NCBI GenBank assembly: GCA_951812655.1
Contig: OX638319.1
Coordinates: 1,403,620 to 1,467,619 of the forward strand
From: an uncultured Candidatus Nitrosopumilus sp.
GTDB taxonomy: Archaea; Thermoproteota; Nitrososphaeria; Nitrososphaerales; Nitrosopumilaceae
Direction of reading: 5' to 3'
Length of the DNA: 64,000 bases
Shown: in pieces, positions 44,600 to 53,162 of the stretch
Numbering within the stretch: position 1 is the first letter of the stretch
How the letters are laid out: each line of letters opens with the position of its first letter
Notes under the pieces: model-generated
Databases searched by the model: none
What the model saw: only the letters and a program-made list of their open reading frames with translations
What the model was told of the DNA's origin: nothing
Translations under genes and position numbers: made by a program

Positions 44600-44755
44600 A
44601 TGATGACAGACCCCTCAGAACCAAAAGAGGAAGATGATATCTGCCCAATGTGCAAAAGGCCAAAAGACAGTCATAGCAATGAAGAGATGCTTGTATGCTC
44701 CAAAAAGATGATGGAGTTTGAGAAGAATAAGACAGGAGGTGCAGGAATAGAATAA
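44600..44755 (+). CDS. 51-residue zinc-knuckle miniprotein
   Basis: MMTDPSEPKEEDDICPMCKR followed by DSHSNEEMLVCSKKMMEFEK. One CxxC plus His and a late Cys could bind a single zinc. Acidic start and basic end. Seen as a single unit before the convergent Hsp20 gene. Confidence 0.5.
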   Translation: MMTDPSEPKEEDDICPMCKRPKDSHSNEEMLVCSKKMMEFEKNKTGGAGIE

Positions 44756-44801
44756 ACTTTCTGCGTTTAAAAAAATAAAAAATAGGTTGAGAATGTTGTT
44801 C

Positions 44802-45302
44802 TTATTCTATGCTGATTTTGGTCGTTTTTGGCTGAGGAGTGGGGTTTTCCTTTAGAAGATCAACTGTGAGCATGCCGTTGTCTAGCTTGGCCCTTACCTC
44901 TGATGATTTCACTCTGCCAGGAAGAGACATCCGCCTGTGGATTGATACCTCGCTGTGCTCCTTTTTGATGTATTTTTTCTTTTTTTCTTCTTCGGATTCC
45001 TTGTGTTGTGCTGAAATGTCTATGTAGTCATCTCCAACGTCTAGGTTTATCTCTTCTTTTTTTATTCGTGGCATGTCTGCTGTTACTACGAATTTGTCAC
45101 CTTCGTCTACAAGATCACATGCCGTAGAAGATGATTCAAACATATCGCCAAATGTCTTTGTTGCTCCAAATGCAGGTGTGAAGATATGTTCGCAGTCTCT
45201 TTTGAAGTTGTCAAAGACTTTGTCCAGATCATTGAACCCCGAATTCCAAAACGGAATAAGTTTTCCTTTTTCATTGTTGTCGTCTTGATTATTATCGGTC
45301 AT
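44802..45302 (-). CDS. Small heat-shock protein (Hsp20/alpha-crystallin)
   Basis: 166 residues from the ATG at 45302 (MTDNNQDDNNEKGKLIPFWN). The alpha-crystallin domain runs about 65-155: DEGDKFVVTADMPRIKKEEI, YIDISAQHKE, RRMSLPGRVKSSEVRAKLDN and GMLTVDLLKENP. It is an ATP-independent holdase. The upstream in-frame ATG at 45368 would add 22 residues unlike the family. A perfect palindrome lies in the divergent promoter region. Confidence 0.92.
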   Translation of the reverse strand: MTDNNQDDNNEKGKLIPFWNSGFNDLDKVFDNFKRDCEHIFTPAFGATKTFGDMFESSSTACDLVDEGDKFVVTADMPRIKKEEINLDVGDDYIDISAQHKESEEEKKKKYIKKEHSEVSIHRRMSLPGRVKSSEVRAKLDNGMLTVDLLKENPTPQPKTTKISIE

Positions 45303-45470
45303 TAGGGTAATCATAGGTAAGATAGAAATTTTAATTTTTTGCAGATTATCATAATTGGTTGTCATCATTTGAAAACCAACATCTCTTTTAATATTGTAAA
45401 TGTCCCCGAGTGTGGAAACGTATGGCTCTCGGGAACTAACGAGTGCATATTGCGTTTTGGCTAATGAAGC

Positions 45471-45488
45471 ACACTCGTTGTCGAGTGT
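45471..45488. promoter_or_regulatory. Palindromic operator candidate upstream of hsp20
   Basis: ACACTCG-TTGT-CGAGTGT is a perfect 7-bp inverted repeat. Related CGAGTG boxes occur nearby (about 45404 and 45439). It lies between divergent Hsp20 (minus) and zinc-miniprotein (plus) genes, with an AT-rich TATTTTATAAA box at about 45501. A stress regulator could bind here. Confidence 0.5.
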
Positions 45489-45568
45489 ACATGCAACAAA
45501 ATATTTTATAAATTTTTTCCAAAAACTTTATTTTTTAATTTTACACACATTTCCAAGGAAGTGAACAG

Positions 45569-45685
45569 ATGAAGCAACATACATGTCCAGTTTGCGGAAA
45601 GGAATTTCTGTGTCCTATGGGTGAAGATTGCGATACCCGTGAGAGCGAGTTTTGTTCCCTGAGATGCAGAAAAGAATTCTCATGA
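45569..45685 (+). CDS. 38-residue zinc-finger miniprotein
   Basis: MKQHTCPVCGKEFLCPMGED then CDTRESEFCSLRCRKEFS. It has CPVCGKEF as first knuckle and FCSLRC as second, the layout of small treble-clef or MYND-like proteins. A TATA-like box lies at about 45505. It overlaps the stop of the convergent gene. Confidence 0.6.
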   Translation: MKQHTCPVCGKEFLCPMGEDCDTRESEFCSLRCRKEFS

Positions 45686-45898
45686 TGTGGGCTGATACGA
45701 TTCCGTGAAAATCACATCTACCAGATCATTGTTGCTCCTTTTTGTAACCGTGTCTCGGCTTGCATTGTGAAAGTTCTGCAGGTGCGACTTTCTTGTTTTT
45801 ATGTTATATTTTCTGCACAACCTGCAAAAATACGTCACCTGCCTTTCTGATCTTGGCTTTGCCTGCATCTTGTCATGTTCAAAAATCTGAGATTGCAT
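45680..45898 (-). CDS. C2H2-like zinc-finger protein
   Basis: 72 residues with FCRLCRKYNIKTRKSHLQNF followed by H: a Cys2-His2 finger (CxxC-x12-HxxxxxH). Basic residues around it suggest DNA or RNA binding. The gene is convergent with the 45569 miniprotein and overlaps it by 6 bp. Confidence 0.6.
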   Translation of the reverse strand: MQSQIFEHDKMQAKPRSERQVTYFCRLCRKYNIKTRKSHLQNFHNASRDTVTKRSNNDLVDVIFTESYQPTS

Positions 45899-46031
45899 TG
45901 CTGCAATACGACTCTATCGGATATTTTAATTTTGTCATAAATAGGACATTATGTAATTTATAGTTGAATTCTGAATAAATTATCAGAAAAATTTATATTT
46001 TGTAAGTCACATGACATACATTCAGTGATAA

Positions 46032-46541
46032 ATGATGTGGTTTGATGACCAATTTGAAAATACATTTCGAAGAATGTCGAATCGATTTTTTAACACGGGC
46101 GACATCTTTGAAAATCCAAACGGGAACCAAGTCCATACTTGTGGTCCCCATTACTACGGCTATCAGATTACCGTAGGCCCTGATGGCAAACCCAGGGTAA
46201 AGGAATGGGGAAATGTCAGGCCCACAAGCGCATCATCTTTGGCCAATGATGCAGGTGCAAAGAAACCTTACGTAGATGAGACCCTCAATGAAAAGGAAAA
46301 GACACTCCATCTGGTAACTGAAATGCCAGGCATTGAAAAGTCAGACATTCAGGTAAATGTGTTTGACGGCATTGTCTCAATATGTGCAGGGCATGATGAC
46401 CGAAAATATGATGTCAAGATTCCATTGAAATACAAAGTGGATGAAGATTCTGCAAAAGCAAAATACAAAAACGGAATACTGGAGCTGACGTTTGCCCTTG
46501 CCGAAGAAAGGATCAAGGGTAGAGTCGTATCAGTAGAATGA
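46032..46541 (+). CDS. Hsp20-family protein
   Basis: 169 residues. The N-terminal ~60 residues include GYQITVGPDGKPRVKEWGNV, a block typical of archaeal Hsp20 paralogues. The alpha-crystallin domain follows (TLHLVTEMPGIEKSDIQVNV, VSICAGHDDRKYDVKIPLKY, AKYKNGILELTF). It is a second small heat-shock chaperone near the first but on the opposite strand, with its own promoter gap. Confidence 0.85.
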   Translation: MMWFDDQFENTFRRMSNRFFNTGDIFENPNGNQVHTCGPHYYGYQITVGPDGKPRVKEWGNVRPTSASSLANDAGAKKPYVDETLNEKEKTLHLVTEMPGIEKSDIQVNVFDGIVSICAGHDDRKYDVKIPLKYKVDEDSAKAKYKNGILELTFALAEERIKGRVVSVE

Positions 46542-46558
46542 TCGAGAGGGAGTAAAGG

Positions 46559-46678
46559 ATGGACACAAATTCATCACTCATGCAGATCAAAAAGTATGTA
46601 GAGTCTTCCGTGCAAAGAGTTTCTTCAGGACGCAAAGCTATTTCCAAATGGAGTATTGGTGGGAAAAATCTTCCCTGA
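46559..46678 (+). CDS. Possible 39-residue basic peptide
   Basis: ORF between the Hsp20 and zinc-miniprotein genes on the same strand: SLMQIKKYVESSVQRVSSGR then KAISKWSIGG. Spacing of 18 and 10 bp to its neighbours suits an operon, but nothing supports a family. Confidence 0.3.
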   Translation: MDTNSSLMQIKKYVESSVQRVSSGRKAISKWSIGGKNLP

Positions 46679-46687
46679 GGTGAAAAA

Positions 46688-46870
46688 ATGCCAGATACAT
46701 TATGTAGACAATGTGGAGGTGAATTGGATATCGCAAAGAAATGTTTTCATTGCAGCCAGCCGATTCAACTAGTTTGTACACGATGTACAGAGCCAACTGA
46801 GGTCAGATTGCACAGTAGATGCATGTATGATGTGGAGATGGTATGTCGCACAGTGACTCCTATGGCATAA
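46688..46870 (+). CDS. 60-residue Cys-rich zinc protein
   Basis: CRQCGGELDIAKKCFHCSQP followed by LVCTRCTEPTEVRLHSRCM. It is a paralogue of the protein at 44365 with the same two zinc-site layout and ending. Probably cotranscribed with the upstream Hsp20 gene. Confidence 0.65.
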   Translation: MPDTLCRQCGGELDIAKKCFHCSQPIQLVCTRCTEPTEVRLHSRCMYDVEMVCRTVTPMA

Positions 46871-47034
46871 GATATAGAACATGCAATTCAGCCATGTGGG
46901 GAGATCCTTCCTCCCTGCATGTCCAAACTGCTATGGGACTAGGTCACAGATGTTGGTCAGACAAGGAATGTGCATCTCCAAATGATGCATGTGTAATACC
47001 GTGTAACAAGTGTTCGGGAGGCAATTCAAGATGA
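46843..47034 (+). CDS. Possible small Cys-rich ORF
   Basis: 63 codons overlapping the end of the preceding gene and sharing an ATGA with the next. The C-terminal part has CWSDKECASPNDACVIPCNK and C, a disulfide or metal knot. It lacks a signal peptide. Coupled position suggests it may be translated. Confidence 0.35.
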   Translation: MSHSDSYGIRYRTCNSAMWGDPSSLHVQTAMGLGHRCWSDKECASPNDACVIPCNKCSGGNSR

Positions 47035-47540
47035 ATATCAGAATTCCCAAAATTATTTTTGTAATTCCACTAATTATCTTAGCAGCGATAGTCCTCGGCA
47101 TTGTTTTGGATGTTGCATATACTGAGAATCTAATTTCCATGCATTCAACGAATTTGGAACTTGAAGAGATCTTAATAGATGATGAATATGAAACAATTGC
47201 AAATAATTTGTATTCTGGACCATTTGCAATTTTGGAAGATTCATACGGCATTGACGATACCTTGTTTCTTATTGGAAGTGAGATTCCATTGGATTCAAAT
47301 GGCATAATTACGTTCATTCGACCTGATGGCGAGATTGATCACAAACATCCTTTTGATGGATCAAAAAGTGCAGTAAATCACTACTTTACTCCTGTATCTT
47401 CAAGTGACTTGGAAGAATGTCCAAAATGTGAATTCTTTGGAACTTGGGCTATTTCTTTTGAATCCCAGCATGGATCTACGTATTCACCAATCAATTTTAA
47501 AGTGATAAGCGAGAATTCTGAAAAGGAGAAACTGCAATGA
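47031..47540 (+). CDS. Membrane-anchored beta-rich protein at head of MoxR operon
   Basis: 169 residues with N-terminal helix (PKIIFVIPLIILAAIVLGIV) and an Ig-like extracytoplasmic domain (FLIGSEIPLDSNGIITFIRP, FFGTWAISFESQHGSTYSPI), with one CPKC pair. The fold suggests a bacterial NPCBM/Ig-like adhesion or assembly role. The stop overlaps the MoxR start by 4 bp. Confidence 0.6.
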   Translation: MNIRIPKIIFVIPLIILAAIVLGIVLDVAYTENLISMHSTNLELEEILIDDEYETIANNLYSGPFAILEDSYGIDDTLFLIGSEIPLDSNGIITFIRPDGEIDHKHPFDGSKSAVNHYFTPVSSSDLEECPKCEFFGTWAISFESQHGSTYSPINFKVISENSEKEKLQ

Positions 47541-48523
47541 ATCAAGAAATTGAATCATTAACAAGCAAGGCCAAGGAATTTTCCACGATTATCCAAACCT
47601 TGCACAAGGAAATATCTACAATAATTGTGGGCCAGGATAAAATCATTGAAAAATTAATCGTGGCATTATTGTCCGGAGGGCATGTTTTACTTGAAGGCGT
47701 TCCAGGATTGGCCAAAACACTGCTCATCCAAACATTGTCTGATTGCATTGATTCAAAATTTGTAAGGCTTCAGTTCACGCCAGATCTTTTACCTGCAGAC
47801 ATCACAGGAACAAAGATCTATGAGCATGATTCTGCCTCATTCAGTACGATAAAGGGCCCAATTTTTTCTAACTTTATACTTGCAGATGAGATTAATCGTG
47901 CCCCTCCGAAAGTACAGTCCGCGCTGTTGGAGGCCATGCAAGAAAATCAAGTAAGCATTCAAGGAGAAACGTATCAATTAAAAAAACCGTTTTTTGTAAT
48001 GGCAACTCAAAACCCTGTGGAATCAGAAGGAACCTACAATCTTCCAGAGGCACAAGTAGATCGTTTCATGTTCAAATTACTAATCACCTATCCCAGTAAA
48101 GAGCAAGAATCGGAGATAATTCAGAGATTTACTGATGGCGTTTCACACAAAGCGACAAAGATCCTACCTGATGAAAAACTGATGGAAATGCAGGATTTTG
48201 TACCAAAAATCTATGCTGATGAAAAGATTCGAAATTATATAACAGATATTGTCGATGCGACAAGATTTCCTGACAAGTATGATCTTTCACTTTCTGAGCA
48301 AATTGAATACGGTGCATCACCCAGGGCATCAATTTGGTTGACAGTTTCTGCAAAAGCAAGTGCACTTTTGCATGGAAGAGGATACGTGATTCCAAATGAT
48401 GTACAGGACGTGGCTTTTGATGTTTTGCGTCACAGGATTGTTCTTACTTATGAGGCAGAATCAGAAGAAATCACAACAGACAACATAATACAAAAAATTC
48501 TAGAGAAAGTCACAGTGCCATAA
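47537..48523 (+). CDS. MoxR-type AAA+ ATPase
   Basis: 328 residues: Walker A LEGVPGLAKT, Walker B/MoxR signature FILADEINRAPPKVQSALLE, AMQENQVSIQG, sensor-1 FFVMATQNPVESEGTYNLPE and arginine finger in AQVDRF. MoxR proteins are chaperone-like ATPases working with DUF58 and von Willebrand A (VWA) proteins, which follow here. Confidence 0.93.
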   Translation: MNQEIESLTSKAKEFSTIIQTLHKEISTIIVGQDKIIEKLIVALLSGGHVLLEGVPGLAKTLLIQTLSDCIDSKFVRLQFTPDLLPADITGTKIYEHDSASFSTIKGPIFSNFILADEINRAPPKVQSALLEAMQENQVSIQGETYQLKKPFFVMATQNPVESEGTYNLPEAQVDRFMFKLLITYPSKEQESEIIQRFTDGVSHKATKILPDEKLMEMQDFVPKIYADEKIRNYITDIVDATRFPDKYDLSLSEQIEYGASPRASIWLTVSAKASALLHGRGYVIPNDVQDVAFDVLRHRIVLTYEAESEEITTDNIIQKILEKVTVP

Positions 48524-48540
48524 ACGTACAGTATTTTTCG

Positions 48541-49422
48541 ATGAAAACAATGTCCCAAACAAAAGAAATTCTAAAAAGAATAAAAAAATTGGACATCAAA
48601 ACAAAGCAGCTAGTCGACGGCATTATTTCTGGTAACTATAATTCAATTTTCAAAGGACAGGGAATGGAGTTCTCAGAGATTAGAGACTACAGGGCAGGTG
48701 ATGACATACGAGCAATAGACTGGAAAGTAACTGCCAGATTCAATCATCCATACATCAAGGAATTCATCGAGGAAAGGGATCTGCAGGTTTATCTCGTCAT
48801 TGATGTGTCCGGCTCTGGAAATTTTGGCACAAGCATCTCAAAACAAGAAAAATCCCTTGAAATCATTGCCAGTCTAATGTTTACAGCATTACAAAATAAT
48901 GATGGTGTCGGGATCTTTTTGATCACCGACAACATGGAAAAATATATTCCTTCAAAAAAGGGTCGAAAACACATTCTACAACTGCTGAATGTAATCACCA
49001 CTTTTACGCCTAATTCTTCAAAAACCAGCCTGAAAAAGCCACTTGAACAGGTATCAAAAATAATTAAGAGAAAAAGTATCGTTTTTGTAATTTCTGACTT
49101 TATGGACACAAGTGCATATCAAATGCCGTTGAAAATACTACGAAAACGCCATGACCTAATTGCTATGAGGATTGTTGATCCAAGAGAGCGAGAAATTCCT
49201 GATGTGGGGATGATTGAATTAGAAGATAATGAGACAGGCGAACAAATTCTTGTGAACACGTCTGACAGAGAATTTAGAAACTCCTATTCTAAACTAATTG
49301 CTGAAAACGATTCACGATTTCTAACCAGTATGATGAAAAACAAGATTGATACGGTTTCATTGTCAACTGATCAAAATTCATTTACGTCGATGAAGAAATT
49401 CTTTAAAAAAAGGAATGGGTGA
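48541..49422 (+). CDS. DUF58 family protein
   Basis: 293 residues. The DUF58 hallmark is FSEIRDYRAGDDIRAIDWKV, and a VWA-like fold follows (VYLVIDVSGSGNF, SIVFVISDFMDTS). It is the usual partner of MoxR, 17 bp downstream of it. Its stop overlaps the next start by 4 bp. Confidence 0.9.
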   Translation: MKTMSQTKEILKRIKKLDIKTKQLVDGIISGNYNSIFKGQGMEFSEIRDYRAGDDIRAIDWKVTARFNHPYIKEFIEERDLQVYLVIDVSGSGNFGTSISKQEKSLEIIASLMFTALQNNDGVGIFLITDNMEKYIPSKKGRKHILQLLNVITTFTPNSSKTSLKKPLEQVSKIIKRKSIVFVISDFMDTSAYQMPLKILRKRHDLIAMRIVDPREREIPDVGMIELEDNETGEQILVNTSDREFRNSYSKLIAENDSRFLTSMMKNKIDTVSLSTDQNSFTSMKKFFKKRNG

Positions 49423-50375
49423 AAATGGCCGGATTCGATAATCAGCTTATCCTTCTTTTACTTTTACTTTTACCCGGATTATTCTATTTGTATAACAAGG
49501 TTCTTACAAAAAAGAAAAAAGCTGCAATTCAATTTAGCAATCTGTCTTACATCAAATCCGCAATGGGAAGCAAGAAGAAAACCAAACGAGATTCATTGCT
49601 ATTTTACATGTCCATTGCAATTATCACATTGATGATAGTAGGATTTGCAGATCCTCACATTCCATTAGAGCAAACAAAAGATGGAGTCAACGTTGTTCTG
49701 GTCATTGATGTTTCTGGAAGTATGCAGGCTGAGGATTATCCTCCCAATCGACTGGAATCTGCCAAAAGTTCAGCTGCGACATTGCTTGATTCCCTTCAAC
49801 CAAAAGACAATGCAGGCATCGTGACTTTTGAGACAGGGGCCACCACCGCAGCATACCTCAGTCCGTACAAGGACAAGGTGATAGAAAAACTGGAAGGCAT
49901 CTTGCCGCGAGATGGAAAAACCGCAATCGGAGATGGCCTGAGTCTGGGTATCGACATGGCGACATCTGTTCCAAACAAACAAAAAGTTGTCATTTTACTC
50001 AGTGACGGGGTCAACAATGCAGGTGTAATTACGCCTGGAGAAGCAATTGCGTTTGCCAAATCCAATGACATTCAAGTTTACACCATTGGATTGGGTTCTG
50101 AAAACAAAGTGATATTGGGATATGATTTTTTTGGGAGGGCTCAATATGCGGAGCTAGATGAGACCACACTCAAGGCAATTGCAGAAAATACTGGCGGTAA
50201 ATATTTTAAATCAATAGATTCCGAGACCCTTGAAAACATCTACAAAAACATCAGCAAAGACATCAAACGAGAACAAGAGGATACCAGCATAAAGGATTGG
50301 TTATTTGTAGCGTCACTTGGTTTGTTTCTTGCACAAATCTACATGAGGTATGGAAAGGGGAGAATAATCCCATGA
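49419..50375 (+). CDS. VWA-domain membrane protein (BatA-like)
   Basis: 318 residues with two N-terminal helices (about 5-25 and 55-75) and a VWA domain with the metal-ion site VVLVIDVSGSMQAEDYPPNR, followed by ILLSDGVNNAG. A C-terminal helix (about 292-310) closes it, as in bacterial BatA. It sits in the cell envelope with its VWA domain exposed. The stop overlaps the next start. Confidence 0.9.
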   Translation: MKMAGFDNQLILLLLLLLPGLFYLYNKVLTKKKKAAIQFSNLSYIKSAMGSKKKTKRDSLLFYMSIAIITLMIVGFADPHIPLEQTKDGVNVVLVIDVSGSMQAEDYPPNRLESAKSSAATLLDSLQPKDNAGIVTFETGATTAAYLSPYKDKVIEKLEGILPRDGKTAIGDGLSLGIDMATSVPNKQKVVILLSDGVNNAGVITPGEAIAFAKSNDIQVYTIGLGSENKVILGYDFFGRAQYAELDETTLKAIAENTGGKYFKSIDSETLENIYKNISKDIKREQEDTSIKDWLFVASLGLFLAQIYMRYGKGRIIP

Positions 50376-51910
50376 ACAAATCATTTTTACTTCTTTTTTT
50401 ATTCACAGTATCCTTTCCGTCAGTATTTGCAGAAGATCTTGTAATGTATGTTGACCAGTCTGAATACTATTTCCAGGTGGGAGAAAATGCAATTGTTCCT
50501 TTAGAGATTGAAAACAACTACGGTCAACAAATATCTGGCATGCTCCAATACACAATCAGTCAACAAATTATTCAATCCAACACGCAGATTTCAAGTTCCA
50601 ACACACAGGCATCTACATTTGCCATAGATGATGGAAATCAAACGGTCTCATTGGAGTTTGGAATCGGTAATTCCCCATCCACACTTGTAGTGAATTTAAA
50701 TTTCATATACGATGATGATGGCATCCAGACAAATGTGTCGCTTGATCCCATAACAATTCATTTTGTCTCAGATGAATCTCAAAAAAACAACATGGAAAAC
50801 AGAATGCAGAGTTCGTCTCAGAAGGGATCGCCCTCTCAGAATAATCCGTCAAACCAACAACAACAATCCATCCAGCAGAAATTAGACGAATTGATGAATC
50901 AGCAATCAGACCATCTGCAAGATCCGCAACAAAGACTTCAAAACAATCAATTGGCACAAGATAGCAGTTCACTAAAAAAAGAAATTCAGCAACAGTTGCA
51001 AGAGGAAAACGCCCTCAAACAAGAATTTGAAAAACAACTTTTAGACAATGAAGATTTTTCAAAATTCCACCAGCAATTTTTACAGCAAGGATACAATGCA
51101 ACCAGTGCAAACCTGAGCCCAAATTCTCCCTCAACAGGGGATTTTGAGGTAAATTATGAAAATGAACATGATAAATGGGCCAAAATTCATGGTAGCATGG
51201 TAAATGGCACATTAACAGATATAGAAAAACAAACCCAGGAAGAACAGGACGGATTGGTGTCAAAACTACGAGAAGATGTAACTTTTCAAGAATATGAAAA
51301 GCGATTGGCATCAGAGGGATTTGTGGAACAGAATTTAGAATTTATTTCCAATAAAAATACGATGTCCATATCACTGGAATATCAAAATGAAGAAATTCAA
51401 ACTGCAAAAATAACTGCCGAATTTGACGGAGATGAATTAACTAAAATTCATCTGGAAAAACCCGAGGATGATTATTCCTATTTGTCATATCCTTTAGGTC
51501 TCATACCATTAGTTGTCATCGGATACTTTTTGTACAAAAAACTGAAAAGAAGCAAAAAGATATCCGTAAATCCCATAGTTCCAAACAACATGCCAAAGAA
51601 ATTTGATTATGTTTTGGCATCAAATGATTTGATTCGAGAGGCAAAAGACGATTTTCAAGAAAAGCAATACAAAGATGCCTATGGAAAAGTCAGCAAAGCC
51701 ATCAGACTCTTTTTGAGTTATGAGTTAAACTTGAACCGAGAAATTACTAACGAGGGTATTTTATTGCATCTTGCCAACACAAAATACCCTGTAAATGATA
51801 TTGAGCATTGTTTCAAACTTTCAAGTTTGGTGGAGTTTGCCAAGCATCATCCCGACAAAAAAGAATTTGACGAAATAATCACAATGGCAAAATACATCAT
51901 TCATGTTTGA
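50372..51910 (+). CDS. BatD-like secreted/anchored protein with Gln-rich linker
   Basis: 512 residues from the ATG at 50372: signal peptide (KSFLLLFLFTVSFPSVFAED), Ig-like domain (30-140), a long Gln/Asn-rich region (150-230; NQQQQSIQQKLDELMNQQSD), a middle helical domain, a membrane helix (about 370-390; YPLGLIPLVVIGYFLYKKLK) and a cytoplasmic helical domain. It closes the MoxR-DUF58-BatA operon. An upstream in-frame start at 50297 lies inside the previous gene. Confidence 0.75.
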   Translation: MNKSFLLLFLFTVSFPSVFAEDLVMYVDQSEYYFQVGENAIVPLEIENNYGQQISGMLQYTISQQIIQSNTQISSSNTQASTFAIDDGNQTVSLEFGIGNSPSTLVVNLNFIYDDDGIQTNVSLDPITIHFVSDESQKNNMENRMQSSSQKGSPSQNNPSNQQQQSIQQKLDELMNQQSDHLQDPQQRLQNNQLAQDSSSLKKEIQQQLQEENALKQEFEKQLLDNEDFSKFHQQFLQQGYNATSANLSPNSPSTGDFEVNYENEHDKWAKIHGSMVNGTLTDIEKQTQEEQDGLVSKLREDVTFQEYEKRLASEGFVEQNLEFISNKNTMSISLEYQNEEIQTAKITAEFDGDELTKIHLEKPEDDYSYLSYPLGLIPLVVIGYFLYKKLKRSKKISVNPIVPNNMPKKFDYVLASNDLIREAKDDFQEKQYKDAYGKVSKAIRLFLSYELNLNREITNEGILLHLANTKYPVNDIEHCFKLSSLVEFAKHHPDKKEFDEIITMAKYIIHV

Positions 51911-52014
51911 ACGTATTTTGATAAATCGGTCTTTGTTTGTAGTGATGTTTGCAATCAGTCTGAATCTATTTTTATGATACGGATTGATTTTGTTTTTGCC
52001 AATAATCTACACCA

Positions 52015-52575
52015 CTATTCGTAAACCATCAGGTTTTTCTGCTCAAGCTCGTTGTGGATGCTGTTGACCGAACGATGTATCGCATCTTCTTGCTTTGCAC
52101 CAGCACAGACTATCTTTCCTGAAGCAAAAATCAGAATAACCGTCTTTGGATCAATCATCCGGTGAATCACTCCTGGGAACTGCTCTGGCTCATACATGCT
52201 TCTAGGAAGAACTCTGGCTGCCTGCTCCAGACTCACCTTGCCTCCCAGATTGATTGATGATACTATGTTTTGTATCGTCACTATGGGCTTGTTTTTTATT
52301 TTGATCTTGCCCTTTCTTAGCTTTTGAACAACCGTATTTACGGCCTTGACTGCCATCTCTTTGGATTTGCCGCCAGTGCACACCATATTTCCGGAACGAA
52401 AGAGCAGTGTGGTGGTCTTTGGATTCTGAAGTCAGAATATTGCTCCTGGAAATTGTTCCGGATCATATTCCACGGATGGGAATTTTTCGGTTATGTCATC
52501 GAGGTCAAGTGGTTGTTCTATCGTTGCAGAAGCCACCACGTTGACTATCTCGATTATCGGTTTGGTCTGCGCCAT
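52015..52575 (-). pseudogene. tbp: TATA-binding protein gene with in-frame TGA
   Basis: The minus-strand frame from the ATG at 52575 reads [20 protein letters not shown] then [11 protein letters not shown], then TGA (52432-52434, codon 48), then LQNPKTTTLLFRSGNMVCTG and the whole second repeat (MYEPEQFPGVIHRMIDPKTV). Repeat 1 and repeat 2 align, and Arg (CGA) is expected where TGA stands (compare GVIHRM). A single C-to-T change explains it. Without it the product would be a normal 186-residue TBP. Internal starts after the TGA would give only about 1.3 repeats. Confidence 0.85.
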
Positions 52576-52658
52576 GGTAATTTCTTAGAAATGGACCCTT
52601 TCCTACAATAAAAAAAGTTAACGATTCTTGCGTGAAAATAAAAAAAGAGGATTGTTTG

Positions 52659-52766
52659 CTAATCCTCAAGATCATACTCTGATTCTGAGTCATCGTCATA
52701 ATGATCAAAACCATCATCATGATCGAAATCATCATAATCGTATCGAACTTTTTTGTAAGAGTCCAT
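52659..52766 (-). CDS. 35-residue acidic peptide
   Basis: MDSYKKVRYDYDDFDHDDGF then DHYDDDSESEYDLED: over half Asp, Glu, Tyr and His. The regular DxxD/DD pattern may bind calcium, metal or basic DNA-binding partners. Short and repetitive, so the call is cautious. Confidence 0.4.
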   Translation of the reverse strand: MDSYKKVRYDYDDFDHDDGFDHYDDDSESEYDLED

Positions 52767-52902
52767 ATCAAATGTGGGTTGTAATTATTGGATTTAAGCA
52801 ATACGGATAATTTGTCCACAATATTTTTAAATTATTTCAGATGATGTCTTTTTTGGCGACTACAAAATGTGGTTAGAGTAAAAAATTAAAAATGTTTGAG
52901 AA

Positions 52903-53097
52903 TTGTCGGATCAGTATTTTCCAAAATCGGACCTCTTTGAAAAGTATCTAAATAAGATACGAAATTTTGAGAAACCTAAAACTCAGTTGGGAGATAATGA
53001 TATGCCAGATGAGTCATGCAAATATTGGGATGGAAAACTATGCATGTTCTCACAGATGAAAAAATCTCAAAAACAAGAGGGTAACAAATCACAGTGA
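52903..53097 (+). CDS. Small hypothetical protein
   Basis: 64 residues from a TTG with no better start upstream in frame: helix DLFEKYLNKIRNFEKPKTQL, then SCKYWDGKLCMFSQMKKSQK. Two Cys eight residues apart. Not recognised. Confidence 0.4.
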   Translation: MSDQYFPKSDLFEKYLNKIRNFEKPKTQLGDNDMPDESCKYWDGKLCMFSQMKKSQKQEGNKSQ

Positions 53098-53162
53098 ACT
53101 GTGATAAGATGTCAAGATTTAGAATGATCTAGTTTTCTGAAAAGAAATTACATGGCTCTCAT

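Noticed and set aside
52432-52434. TGA in TBP as recoded selenocysteine or pyrrolysine
   Set aside because: The aligned second repeat and family knowledge place Arg here, pyrrolysine uses TAG, and no recoding element is visible. A point mutation or sequence error is simpler.
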